Shown: positions 1-6,077, counted from the first letter of the stretch. The stretch is 12,739 nt of DNA from Candidatus Woesearchaeota archaeon (GCA_016185915.1 JACPMP010000056.1:1-12739); one strand, 5' to 3'. A program made the numbers and translations. Notes: generated from the letters alone by a model not told the origin.

Positions 1-303
1 CAGCAATTTCCTATCTTTCTTCCTAAATACCTTATTCTCAAACTTAATGCTTTTTTCCTTTATCTCAGAAATTCTTGTTTCAACTACAACAATATCATCA
101 TACCTTGCTGGATGAAAATAATTGCAACGAGCTTCTACTACCGGAGTTATAATTCCACTTTTATCAAGTTCGATATAATCAATTTTTAAGCTCCTAAACA
201 ACTCTCGTCTTCCACTTTCAAACCATCTGAAGTAGTTCGCATAGTACACTACTTGGCCTGCGTCAGTGTCACCATAAATAACTGTATGTTCTACTCTATG
301 CAT
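1..303 (-). CDS. Acyl-CoA thioesterase, YbgC/FadM hotdog family (partial, 3' end outside window)
   Basis: Reading leftward from the ATG at 303 gives 101 uninterrupted codons that run off the left edge. The protein starts MHRVEHTVIYGDTDAGQVVY and continues with YANYFRWFESGRREL. This is the classic hotdog thioesterase signature: the Asp of GDTDAxG is the catalytic residue of the 4-hydroxybenzoyl-CoA thioesterase/YbgC group, followed by the conserved YxxYFRWFE helix. The family hydrolyses acyl-CoA thioesters in the cytoplasm, normally as a tetramer of about 130-residue subunits, so roughly 30 residues are missing here. Substrate cannot be assigned. A TATA-like box about 25 bp upstream of the ATG fits a leaderless transcript. 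The gene is divergent from the small membrane protein at 603, with the inverted-repeat region between them. Confidence 0.9.
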   Translation of the reverse strand, partial: MHRVEHTVIYGDTDAGQVVYYANYFRWFESGRRELFRSLKIDYIELDKSGIITPVVEARCNYFHPARYDDIVVVETRISEIKEKSIKFENKVFRKKDRKLL

Positions 304-325
304 TAGTATAAGTATAAATCAGTTG

Positions 326-334
326 TATATATTT
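326..334 (-). promoter_or_regulatory. TATA-like box for the thioesterase gene
   Basis: An A/T-only TATATATTT lies with its centre about 27 bp upstream of the ATG at 303. That is the archaeal TBP-site spacing for a leaderless or nearly leaderless mRNA. Called from position and composition only. Confidence 0.45.
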
Positions 335-402
335 CTTTTGAAAATCGGAAAAATTTTCTATACTAAAAGAATCGAAAATTTTTATAATTGATTTCCAATA
401 TG

Positions 403-437
403 TCAAAAACCACCAGTCTGATACTGGTGGTTTTTGA
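403..437. other. Perfect 15-bp hairpin with A5/T5 flanks (bidirectional terminator-like)
   Basis: Bases 403-417 are the exact reverse complement of 423-437, with a five-base loop (CTGAT). The stem core ACCACCAGT is GC-rich for this genome and is flanked by A5 on the left and T5 on the right, so on either strand it resembles an intrinsic terminator. Its position between divergent genes makes plain gene termination unlikely unless an unannotated transcript crosses it. The last three bases of the right arm (435-437) are shared with the stem of the next structure, so the two folds compete there. Confidence 0.7.
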
Positions 438-500
438 GCATCTCAAAAATGTTCGCATTTTTGATGATCATCGGAAATCTATTGATTTCCGAGATGCTCA
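435..500. other. Predicted three-way-junction fold (structured RNA candidate)
   Basis: An outer stem pairs TGAGCATCT (435-443) with AGATGCTCA (492-500). It encloses two adjacent hairpins: 444-451 with 456-463 around a TTCG loop, and 472-479 with 484-491 around a TATT loop. Only eight bases (464-471) are unpaired in the junction. All three stems are perfect, 8-9 bp each. Bases 463-472 (GATGATCATC) are also a palindrome and allow an alternative pairing. I know no RNA family that this matches. The pairing is seen directly; transcription is not shown. Confidence 0.6.
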
Positions 501-565
501 GAAATTTTGCACAATCTCAGGTACATTGGCTTCCAGCCACTAGTTACAAACGAGTGGAAAATTTC
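501..565. other. Stem enclosing two small alternative hairpins
   Basis: GAAATTTT (501-508) pairs with AAAATTTC (558-565), immediately after the three-way junction ends. Inside, TGGC (527-530) pairs with GCCA (536-539), and alternatively CCACT (537-541) pairs with AGTGG (553-557). An ACA triplet at 568-570 follows the stem, reminiscent of an H/ACA guide, but no K-turn and no clear guide pocket can be seen, so that identity is not claimed. Confidence 0.4.
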
Positions 566-570
566 CGACA

Positions 571-580
571 TATTTAAAAA
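571..580 (+). promoter_or_regulatory. TATA-like box for the small membrane protein gene
   Basis: TATTTAAAAA is centred about 27 bp before the ATG at 603, which fits a leaderless archaeal transcript. The TTTAAA core is symmetric, so it could also direct leftward transcription into the inverted-repeat element, starting near position 550. Confidence 0.5.
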
Positions 581-602
581 GTGTATAGCCTAACTCTATG
601 TA

Positions 603-845
603 ATGGCAATTTTGAAGAACATTCCTATATTGAAAAAATTGATGGACATAGGGTATGCAATGCTTATTGTCATTATATTAAGTGCTTTGGTTGGCTTGAT
701 ACTTGCATTTCCTGTAATGTGGCTATGGAATTTTGTATTTGGAAACTTGTATAAGATAAGCGTGTTTCAAGCCTGGGCTTTGAATGTGTTGGCTGGTATA
801 TTATTTGGTCAGAGGAATTCTAATAAACAACCAACACAAAAATAA
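603..845 (+). CDS. Small two-helix membrane protein, unknown function
   Basis: This 80-residue protein has a basic N-terminus (about residues 1-14), a long hydrophobic helix (about 18-45) ending in a P-MWLWN motif, and a second hydrophobic segment (about 52-70, FQAWALNVLAGILFG). A polar tail follows. The pattern of LWN followed by a short loop and a QAxxLNxLxGxLF helix resembles small uncharacterised two-helix proteins seen in phages and microbes; this is recollection of a pattern, not a search result. The ATG at 603 is preceded by a TATA box at leaderless spacing. The 3' end overlaps the convergent ecfT gene by 26 bp. Confidence 0.65.
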   Translation: MAILKNIPILKKLMDIGYAMLIVIILSALVGLILAFPVMWLWNFVFGNLYKISVFQAWALNVLAGILFGQRNSNKQPTQK

Positions 846-1542
846 AAATGGAAATAAATGCAACAGATAGGTAATCGTATTTGCCAAGCTTCAGTATTTT
901 ATGGCTTTCAGCATTTTCATTATACAATCTTGATTGCATAGCATTGCTTAAGTTAGATGCAGATTTAAACATTCTATCAAGCAGAGTAAGCATAATCAAT
1001 TTTATATGCTTGAATTTCTTAAAATTTACCAGTCTTGCAAGCATTGCTTCTTTTAATCTTTCTAAATTAAGGAACATTGCAGGAATAAATCTTATTGTTA
1101 TGGAAATCATAACTGCTATGTTTCTCGGCTTGATCTTCAGAATTTTTAGTGGTTTTATCAATTTTTCAATTGCAATGACCATATTGGATATTGTAGTTGT
1201 AAATGTCAATATCAAGGACATAGTTATCAGCATTAAAAAACGCCATAATGTAAAAATTCCCTGCTCCAATTTATTTCTCGAAAATATCAAATACATTAAG
1301 AATATAAAAATAAAAATAAAAAAGAAAGGTCTTAATGATTTAATCAAATTTTTAATTTCTATTTTAGATAACAAAACAACAATGACAATAAAAAAGGAAA
1401 AAATCGCTGTTTTTAAAAAATCATCTATAAGAAAAATCAAAATACTAGTCATAAGCACATAAATTATCTTAAGCCTCGAGTCAAGAGAGTGTATTATAGA
1501 ATTTTTATAGGTATATTGCCCAAATGAAAGTTTTTTAAGCAT
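820..1542 (-). CDS. ecfT: Energy-coupling factor transporter transmembrane protein EcfT
   Basis: EcfT is the membrane scaffold joining the substrate-binding S component (here BioY) to the ABC ATPases of an energy-coupling factor importer. This 240-residue protein has the family N-terminus (GQYTYKNS, then IHSLDSRLK at about residues 17-25), several hydrophobic helices, and a C-terminal half carrying the two coupling-helix motifs, here ARL (169-171) and SRL (204-206), 35 residues apart as expected. The usual third residue Gly is Leu in both. The ATG overlaps the end of ecfA by 8 bp, so translation is probably coupled. It is the last gene of the biotin-import operon and converges on the gene ending at 845. 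Confidence 0.88.
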   Translation of the reverse strand: MLKKLSFGQYTYKNSIIHSLDSRLKIIYVLMTSILIFLIDDFLKTAIFSFFIVIVVLLSKIEIKNLIKSLRPFFFIFIFIFLMYLIFSRNKLEQGIFTLWRFLMLITMSLILTFTTTISNMVIAIEKLIKPLKILKIKPRNIAVMISITIRFIPAMFLNLERLKEAMLARLVNFKKFKHIKLIMLTLLDRMFKSASNLSNAMQSRLYNENAESHKILKLGKYDYLSVAFISIFIFVLVVY

Positions 1543-2233
1543 TCAAACCAGCTTCTTTTAGTATTTTCTTATTTAACATAGATTTTTTCCCATCAAAAAT
1601 TACAGTTCCTTTTTTTATTAAAATAACATTATCGGCATATTTCAAATCGCTAAGGATATTGGTGATTAATATAACTGTGATTTTGTCTTTTTTATTTAAT
1701 TTTTTCATTATGCTCATAATATTCTTCTTGTTATTAATGTCAAGCATTGTAGTTGGCTCGTCAAAAACTATGTATTTTGGCTTCATTGCAAGAACTCCAG
1801 CCAAAGCAACAAGCTGCTTTTGGCCAGAGGAAATCATATTAACATTATCTTTTTCAATATTTTTTATTTTTAATTTGTTTAAAGTTTTCTCAACAATATC
1901 AATTATTTCATTATTTTCTAATTCTAAATTTTCAAGCCCAAACGCTATGTCCTCTTCTACAATAGAATGAACCATCTGGTCTTCGAAATTCTGAAATACA
2001 AAACCAACTTTTTTTCTTGCATTGATTTCATATTTTTTTGTATTTAGCCCGTCAACAATGACATCCCCTTTTGTTGGCAACAGGAGTGCGTTAAAATGCT
2101 TTGCTAGTGTCGTTTTTCCAGAGCCATTAGCACCAATTATTGCTGTAAAGCTGCCTTCTTTTATCTCGATATTTATATTTTTCAGAATAAATTTTTCATC
2201 ATACTTGAAATATAAGTTTTTTACTTCAATCAT
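1535..2233 (-). CDS. ecfA: Energy-coupling factor transporter ATP-binding protein EcfA
   Basis: This cytoplasmic ABC ATPase should power the ECF importer by binding the coupling helices of EcfT. Seen in its 232 residues: Walker A GANGSGKT (34-41), Q-loop Gln81 in VFQNFEDQ, a degenerate signature ISSGQKQ (134-140) in place of LSGGQ, Walker B YIVFDE (154-159) with the catalytic Glu, and a D-loop at 163-165. The switch (H-loop) position reads ITN (190-192), Asn instead of the usual His. It is shorter than typical EcfA proteins (about 270-280), lacking much of the C-terminal dimerisation region. Only one ATPase gene is present, so it is a homodimer or pairs with a subunit encoded elsewhere. Its ATG overlaps the previous gene as ATGA. 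Confidence 0.9.
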   Translation of the reverse strand: MIEVKNLYFKYDEKFILKNINIEIKEGSFTAIIGANGSGKTTLAKHFNALLLPTKGDVIVDGLNTKKYEINARKKVGFVFQNFEDQMVHSIVEEDIAFGLENLELENNEIIDIVEKTLNKLKIKNIEKDNVNMISSGQKQLVALAGVLAMKPKYIVFDEPTTMLDINNKKNIMSIMKKLNKKDKITVILITNILSDLKYADNVILIKKGTVIFDGKKSMLNKKILKEAGLNA

Positions 2234-3006
2234 TGGAATGAAAATGAATAAATTGCTAGGTTTGATTTTGTAGTTAAAGCTAATTTATGTTGTTTTTCAT
2301 CTTCTAGTGTTATAAGATTATATAGTTGCGGTTTATTTATGATTAAATTTTTAATGTATTTATTATTTAATCTAATATCAATCTTAAATGGCTTTTTATT
2401 AATTGATTGGGCAACAAAACTTATAATTTTTCCTTTTGTTAATATTGTTAGCAATGAATTATTTTTTATTGATTTCAAAAATTCTTTTCCCGGTTTCCAT
2501 TTATTCTTGCTGTCTATATAAACTGCACCAAAGCACAATTTCTTATTTTTTATTTCAATTATTTTTCCATTTTTCTTTTTACCACAATAAACTGTTGGAA
2601 ATTTACTGTAGTTCGGCTCTTTTCTAAATATTTTTTTTGCCTTTACTTTTAATAATTGGATTATCTTATCCTCTAGATTCTTATAATCTCCCTCACCAAT
2701 ATGCTTATGGATGATTTTTTTATTTCTAATTAAAATTTGTGTCGGCCAAAAATCGACTTTTAATTTTCTAATTATTTTCTTATTTTTGTCAATTATTATT
2801 GGAAATTTTATATTGTGTTTTTTTAATGAATAAACTATATTCCTACTTATTCTTTCAAATTTCCATTCGGGAGGGTGGATTAAAATAGTCTCTAAGCCAT
2901 ATTTTTTGTATTTTTTATCTATTTTTTTAATGAATTCTAAAGAACGCAGACAATTCATGCAGCTGTAAGAAAAAATATCTAATAAGACTAGTTTGTTAGA
3001 ATTCAT
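2230..3006 (-). CDS. DipZ-like thioredoxin-fold protein with C-terminal beta-rich domain
   Basis: The N-terminal 120 residues form a thioredoxin-like domain of the TlpA/DipZ type: LLDIFSYSCMNCLRSLEF with CXXC at 16-19, then a KYKKYGLETILIHPPEWKFE segment matching the VHxPEFxFE signature of DipZ C-terminal domains, and WPTQ (cis-Pro) near residue 88. Residues about 130-258 resemble the C-terminal module of DipZ-like proteins, ending AIYSFSFQ like their typical FTFG terminus. There is no signal peptide and no CcdA-type membrane domain, so this appears to be a free cytoplasmic protein. It is translationally coupled on both sides (ATGA overlaps) between bioY and ecfA. Its role in a biotin importer is unknown. 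The sequence is lysine- and AT-rich. Confidence 0.75.
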   Translation of the reverse strand: MNSNKLVLLDIFSYSCMNCLRSLEFIKKIDKKYKKYGLETILIHPPEWKFERISRNIVYSLKKHNIKFPIIIDKNKKIIRKLKVDFWPTQILIRNKKIIHKHIGEGDYKNLEDKIIQLLKVKAKKIFRKEPNYSKFPTVYCGKKKNGKIIEIKNKKLCFGAVYIDSKNKWKPGKEFLKSIKNNSLLTILTKGKIISFVAQSINKKPFKIDIRLNNKYIKNLIINKPQLYNLITLEDEKQHKLALTTKSNLAIYSFSFQ

Positions 3007-3755
3007 TTCATATACTTATCTATTTCAACATTTTTTGCTATATAAGCAGCTAAAAGTAACTTTATAGTGTCTCCGACTATAAAAGGCAAAACCCATCCAA
3101 CAAATATAGCTCTCCATGGCAGATCTGTCACAATTTTTCCTTGGATTGAGCCTAAAAGATAAATTATCAAAGTGCCTGCAAACATTGCAAGTATTATATC
3201 AATTGAAAATGTTCTTGATTTTTTTAAATAAAACATTAGGAGTAAAAGTGCTAATAATACTAAAATACTTACAATAACCAAGATAATCCTTTGCTGCTCA
3301 GAAAGTATACCAACCATTGTTTTATCTCCTATCTTCATTATTCCAATTTTTAGTGCAGAATCCAATAAAACTATTGCCACTAAACCAATTATAACAACAA
3401 AAGAAAAATATTTCAAAAAAGCACTTAATTTTTTATTCTCTAACATTTTCCCAATAACAAAAGCTGCTATTGGATAACTAAATAAATACCCACCACTAGG
3501 ACCAAGTAAAGCTCCAAAACCAAAGCCACCGCCTGCAAAAACAGGCAATCCAAGAGCGCCAACAGTAATGTACAAAATCATTGCCAAAGCTCCGTAGTAA
3601 GCTCCAAGCATAGCACCGCTTAATAGAACAACTAATGTCTGCAAAGTTATCGGAACTGGGGTGAATGGCAATGGAATTTTAAACCACGCTACTGCTGCTG
3701 TAAGCGCAGCAAACAGAGATGCAAAAACCATTCCTTTTAGCTTATTTTTTTCCAT
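3003..3755 (-). CDS. bioY: Biotin transporter S component BioY (with internal insertion)
   Basis: BioY is the membrane biotin-binding subunit of ECF importers. The first 105 residues are canonical: KGMVFASLFAALTAAVAW, PLPFTPVPITLQTLVVLLSG (29-47), LGxxxGALAMILYITVGALGLPVF, and GPSGGYL (85-91). The C-terminal portion also fits (LPWRAIFVGWVLPFIVGDTIKLLLAAYI, about 212-239). Between them lies an unusual stretch of about 70 residues (110-180) with two extra hydrophobic segments, giving 250 residues against about 180-200 for usual BioY. An alternative start at Met9 exists, but the N-terminal KNKLKG is typical, so the first ATG is kept. Followed by the thioredoxin gene with an ATGA overlap and preceded by a small membrane protein 22 bp away. 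Confidence 0.93.
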   Translation of the reverse strand: MEKNKLKGMVFASLFAALTAAVAWFKIPLPFTPVPITLQTLVVLLSGAMLGAYYGALAMILYITVGALGLPVFAGGGFGFGALLGPSGGYLFSYPIAAFVIGKMLENKKLSAFLKYFSFVVIIGLVAIVLLDSALKIGIMKIGDKTMVGILSEQQRIILVIVSILVLLALLLLMFYLKKSRTFSIDIILAMFAGTLIIYLLGSIQGKIVTDLPWRAIFVGWVLPFIVGDTIKLLLAAYIAKNVEIDKYMK

Positions 3756-3777
3756 TTTAAATATAAAAATACATCAA

Positions 3778-4107
3778 TCATTTTTTGTTTTTAGCAATCT
3801 TGCTGATGATATAAAAAATAATTGTATAGTCTAAGAAAAGGACTAAATATAAAAGTATTGTTCCAGATGAAGTAAAGTCAGTGCATAATATAACCCATTT
3901 TTCAATAAAAGGATTCTTAGGTAGTACCCTGCATAGAAGAAATGCAAATGGAAAATATGTGACTGAGTGTAGTATATAAAATGGAAGCGATAAAAAGTAG
4001 GTTATATCATTATACTTGGAAAAGTTAAAGATAATCCAACCTAAAAAAGCAATTGAAGGTAACAGCAAAATCCAAAAATATTGTTTTAAAGATAATTTAA
4101 CCAGCAT
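3778..4107 (-). CDS. Small membrane protein of unknown function
   Basis: The protein has 109 residues with three likely membrane helices (about 9-29, 36-60 and 80-104) and a basic C-terminus (KIAKNKK). I do not recognise the family. The reading frame can be extended by two codons to a TTG, but the ATG at 4107 lies 25 bp after a TATA box (leaderless spacing), so it is preferred. The stop is 22 bp before bioY on the same strand, with no clear separate bioY promoter at normal spacing. It may therefore be the first gene of the bioY operon; any part in transport is inference. Confidence 0.65.
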   Translation of the reverse strand: MLVKLSLKQYFWILLLPSIAFLGWIIFNFSKYNDITYFLSLPFYILHSVTYFPFAFLLCRVLPKNPFIEKWVILCTDFTSSGTILLYLVLFLDYTIIFYIISKIAKNKK

Positions 4108-4128
4108 AATCAATTCTTAACAAAGAAA

Positions 4129-4136
4129 TATATAAA
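4129..4136 (-). promoter_or_regulatory. TATA box for the 4107 gene and probably the bioY-ecfT operon
   Basis: On the minus strand this reads TTTATATA, centred about 26 bp before the ATG at 4107. Spacing and sequence are the archaeal consensus for a leaderless start. Confidence 0.6.
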
Positions 4137-4145
4137 TTTTTCGAT

Positions 4146-4151
4146 AAAAAA
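4146..4151 (-). terminator. T-tract terminator after the biotin carrier gene
   Basis: A run of six T residues on the minus strand lies 11-16 bp after the carrier-protein stop and just upstream of the next TATA box. Archaeal intrinsic termination can occur at such U-tracts without a hairpin. This is weak evidence in an AT-rich genome. Confidence 0.35.
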
Positions 4152-4161
4152 TTAAAGATTT

Positions 4162-4551
4162 TCATTCTAATATCGCCAGCACATCACCTCTATTAACATT
4201 ATCATCTTTCTTAACTTTGATTTCTTTCAAGATGCCATCTCTTGGCGCTGTAATATCATTTTCCATCTTCATTGCCATCAAAGTAAATAAACTTTGCCCT
4301 TGCTTAACGTTAGCGCCTTCCTTTGCTTTTACATCATAGACTATACCAGGTAAAGGAGCTGTTATTTCCAGCCTGCCTTCTTCACTTTTTTCTTTTCTAT
4401 GCAGCCTTTCAATAGCTGATGGCTCTGCATCTTTTTTTGTTTCAACTTCATAAACATCTCCGCCGCAATGAACTAGTATTTTGCCTTCTTCTGTTTCCTC
4501 TACAAAAACCTTGTATTCCTTTCCATCAACCTTAACAACAAGCTCTTCCAT
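4162..4551 (-). CDS. Biotin carboxyl carrier protein (biotinyl-domain subunit of a decarboxylase or acyl-CoA carboxylase)
   Basis: This 129-residue protein carries a biotin prosthetic group that shuttles a carboxyl group. Residues about 60-129 form a complete biotinyl domain: APLPGIVYDV (65-74), the modification motif AMKM with Lys95 as the biotinylation site 34 residues from the C-terminus, and the closing half ITAPRDGILKEIKVKKDDNVNRGDVLAILE. The N-terminal 55 residues form a small beta-rich region (VDGKEYKVFVEE, DVYEVE) seen in MmdC/GcdC-like and archaeal carriers, joined by a short charged linker. It starts 2 bp after the carboxyltransferase gene, so the two are surely co-transcribed. Biotin protein ligase, needed for its modification, is not in the window. 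Confidence 0.93.
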   Translation of the reverse strand: MEELVVKVDGKEYKVFVEETEEGKILVHCGGDVYEVETKKDAEPSAIERLHRKEKSEEGRLEITAPLPGIVYDVKAKEGANVKQGQSLFTLMAMKMENDITAPRDGILKEIKVKKDDNVNRGDVLAILE

Positions 4552-4553
4552 TC

Positions 4554-6077
4554 TTATAATGGCATGTTGCCGTGCTTTTTAGCATGCCTTTTCTCTCTTT
4601 TGGAGATAAGCATTTCAAGGCATTTAATTAAAGCAATTCTTGTTTCTTTAGGTTCAATTATCATATCGATTTTTCCAAGCTTAGCAGCAACATAAGGATT
4701 AAGGTATTTTTTTGTATATTGCTCAACAAGTTCAGCCTTTGTTTTAGGATTCTTGCTTAACTCATCTTTATTTATAATACTGACTGCCTGCTCAGCTCCC
4801 ATAACTGCTATTTCAGCACTTGGCCATGCTATAACCTTGTCAAAACCCATCTCTTTTGAAACTAATGCGATATAAGCCCCGCCGTAGGCCTTTCTTAACA
4901 CAAGAGAGATTTTAGGCACAACCGCCTCAGAATAAGCATAAAGGATCTTTGCACCGTGTCTTATAATTCCGTTATGCTCCTGCTCTGTGCCTGGCAGGTA
5001 CCCAGTTACATCTACAAGATTAATTAGTGGGATATTAAAGCAATCACAAAATCTGACAAACCTAGCAATCTTATCAGAGGAATTAATATCTAGACATCCT
5101 GCCAAAACCTTTGGCTGATTAGCAACAATTCCAACAACATTCCCATTCAGTCTAGCAAATCCAATAACTATATTGGTTGCGTATTCAGTTTGTACTTCAA
5201 AAAAGGACCTCTTGTCAAAAACTTCTGAAATAACCTCTTTGATGTCGTATGTTTTTTTTGGATCTTCTGGGACAATAGTTTCAAGCTTCTTTGTGTCTCT
5301 TGTTGGACTGTCATCAGCATGATATGGTGGATTTTCAAGGTTATTCTGCGGGAGATAACTTAATAAAGCCTTAATCATGTCAAAACATTCTTTTTCATTA
5401 TCTGCAACAAAATTGGCTATCCCGCTTTTTTCGCTGTGAGCTGATGCACCGCCCAATCCCTCAAAATCAATCACCTCGCCTGTTACTGTTTTGATTACAT
5501 CAGGACCTGTAATAAACATATAGCTTGTTTTCTTAACCATAAAAATAAAGTCAGTTAAAGCAGGAGAATAAACAGCAATACCCGCACAAGGACCTAAGAT
5601 TGCAGATATTTGTGGCACTATACCGGATGATAATGTATTAAGCTGAAATATCCTTCCGCCAGCATCTAAAGCAGATACTCCTTCTTGAATTCTTGCACCA
5701 CCGGAATCAAGTAATCCTATGCAAGGACAGCCTGTCTTCAATGCAAGCTCCATTACATTGGCTATTTTCTTGTTATGCATCTCACCCATAGAGCCACCCA
5801 TAAAAGAAAAGTCTTGAGCATATACATAAACAGCTCTTTTGTTTATAGTGCCATAGCCTGTGATAATCCCATCACCAGCTTTTTTCTTGGCTTCAAGCTC
5901 TTTGGTTTGTAACTCAGCAAAGGCATCTAGCTCAACAAAAGAATCGGCATCTAGCAAGTACTTCAGACGCTCTCTAGCTGTTAACTTGCCTTTTTTACGT
6001 TGCAGTTCAGTAGCAGATTTATCATTTTGTATTTCTCTCTGCTCATCAAGAAATTCTTTAAGCTTGTTACCCCCCAT
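4554..6077 (-). CDS. Biotin-dependent carboxyltransferase subunit (MmdA / PccB family)
   Basis: This 507-residue protein has both crotonase-like halves of the acyl-CoA carboxyltransferase family. It moves a carboxyl group between biotin on the carrier protein and an acyl-CoA. Seen: KLTARERLKYLLD (31-43), FMGGSMGEMHNKKI (92-105), the CoA oxyanion region DSGGARIQEG (124-133), GCLDINSSDKIARFVRFCD, and GGAYIALVSK (399-408). Position 403 is Ile, where propionyl-CoA-specific actinobacterial PccB has Asp and broader AccB or MmdA-type enzymes have Ile. No sodium-pump membrane subunit (MmdB) or biotin carboxylase is nearby, so decarboxylase and carboxylase roles cannot be separated. The ATG follows a TATA box at leaderless spacing. 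Confidence 0.92.
   Translation of the reverse strand: MGGNKLKEFLDEQREIQNDKSATELQRKKGKLTARERLKYLLDADSFVELDAFAELQTKELEAKKKAGDGIITGYGTINKRAVYVYAQDFSFMGGSMGEMHNKKIANVMELALKTGCPCIGLLDSGGARIQEGVSALDAGGRIFQLNTLSSGIVPQISAILGPCAGIAVYSPALTDFIFMVKKTSYMFITGPDVIKTVTGEVIDFEGLGGASAHSEKSGIANFVADNEKECFDMIKALLSYLPQNNLENPPYHADDSPTRDTKKLETIVPEDPKKTYDIKEVISEVFDKRSFFEVQTEYATNIVIGFARLNGNVVGIVANQPKVLAGCLDINSSDKIARFVRFCDCFNIPLINLVDVTGYLPGTEQEHNGIIRHGAKILYAYSEAVVPKISLVLRKAYGGAYIALVSKEMGFDKVIAWPSAEIAVMGAEQAVSIINKDELSKNPKTKAELVEQYTKKYLNPYVAAKLGKIDMIIEPKETRIALIKCLEMLISKREKRHAKKHGNMPL

Larger units (their letters stand above)
345..568. repeat. Noncoding element of nested inverted repeats with near-identical ends
   Basis: The left end (345-358) reads TCGGAAAAATTTTC. 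The right end (557-568) reads TCGGAAATTTTC on the other strand, the same word minus two A residues. Between them almost every base lies in a stem or short loop: 349-358 with 374-383 (10 bp, alternative to the terminal pairing), 387-390 with 396-399, 403-417 with 423-437, 435-443 with 492-500 enclosing two further hairpins, and 501-508 with 558-565. The 10-mer ATTGATTTCC occurs directly at 387-396 and 481-490. There is no convincing reading frame. It sits between two divergent promoters, where no terminator would be needed. It could be a miniature inverted-repeat element or a structured RNA gene. No clear target-site duplication is visible. Confidence 0.6.

Noticed and set aside
462..467. C box (TGATGA) of a C/D guide RNA
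   Set aside because: No D box (CTGA) follows at a usable distance; the only CTGA nearby is upstream in the hairpin loop.
345..568. CRISPR array
   Set aside because: There are inverted rather than regularly spaced direct repeats, and no cas genes nearby.
501..570. H/ACA guide RNA (stem followed by ACA at 568-570)
   Set aside because: The stem and ACA are present, but no K-turn or K-loop is visible, and neither possible inner hairpin leaves a convincing two-sided guide pocket.
881..1462. Long plus-strand open frame opposite ecfT
   Set aside because: It is fully antisense to a well-supported EcfT gene, shows no family motifs, and its hydrophobic look is the expected mirror of AT-rich membrane-protein codons.
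3756..3777. Separate bioY promoter at the AT-rich gap
   Set aside because: The TATA-like word lies only about 6-15 bp from the ATG, too close for the usual spacing, unless translation starts at Met9.
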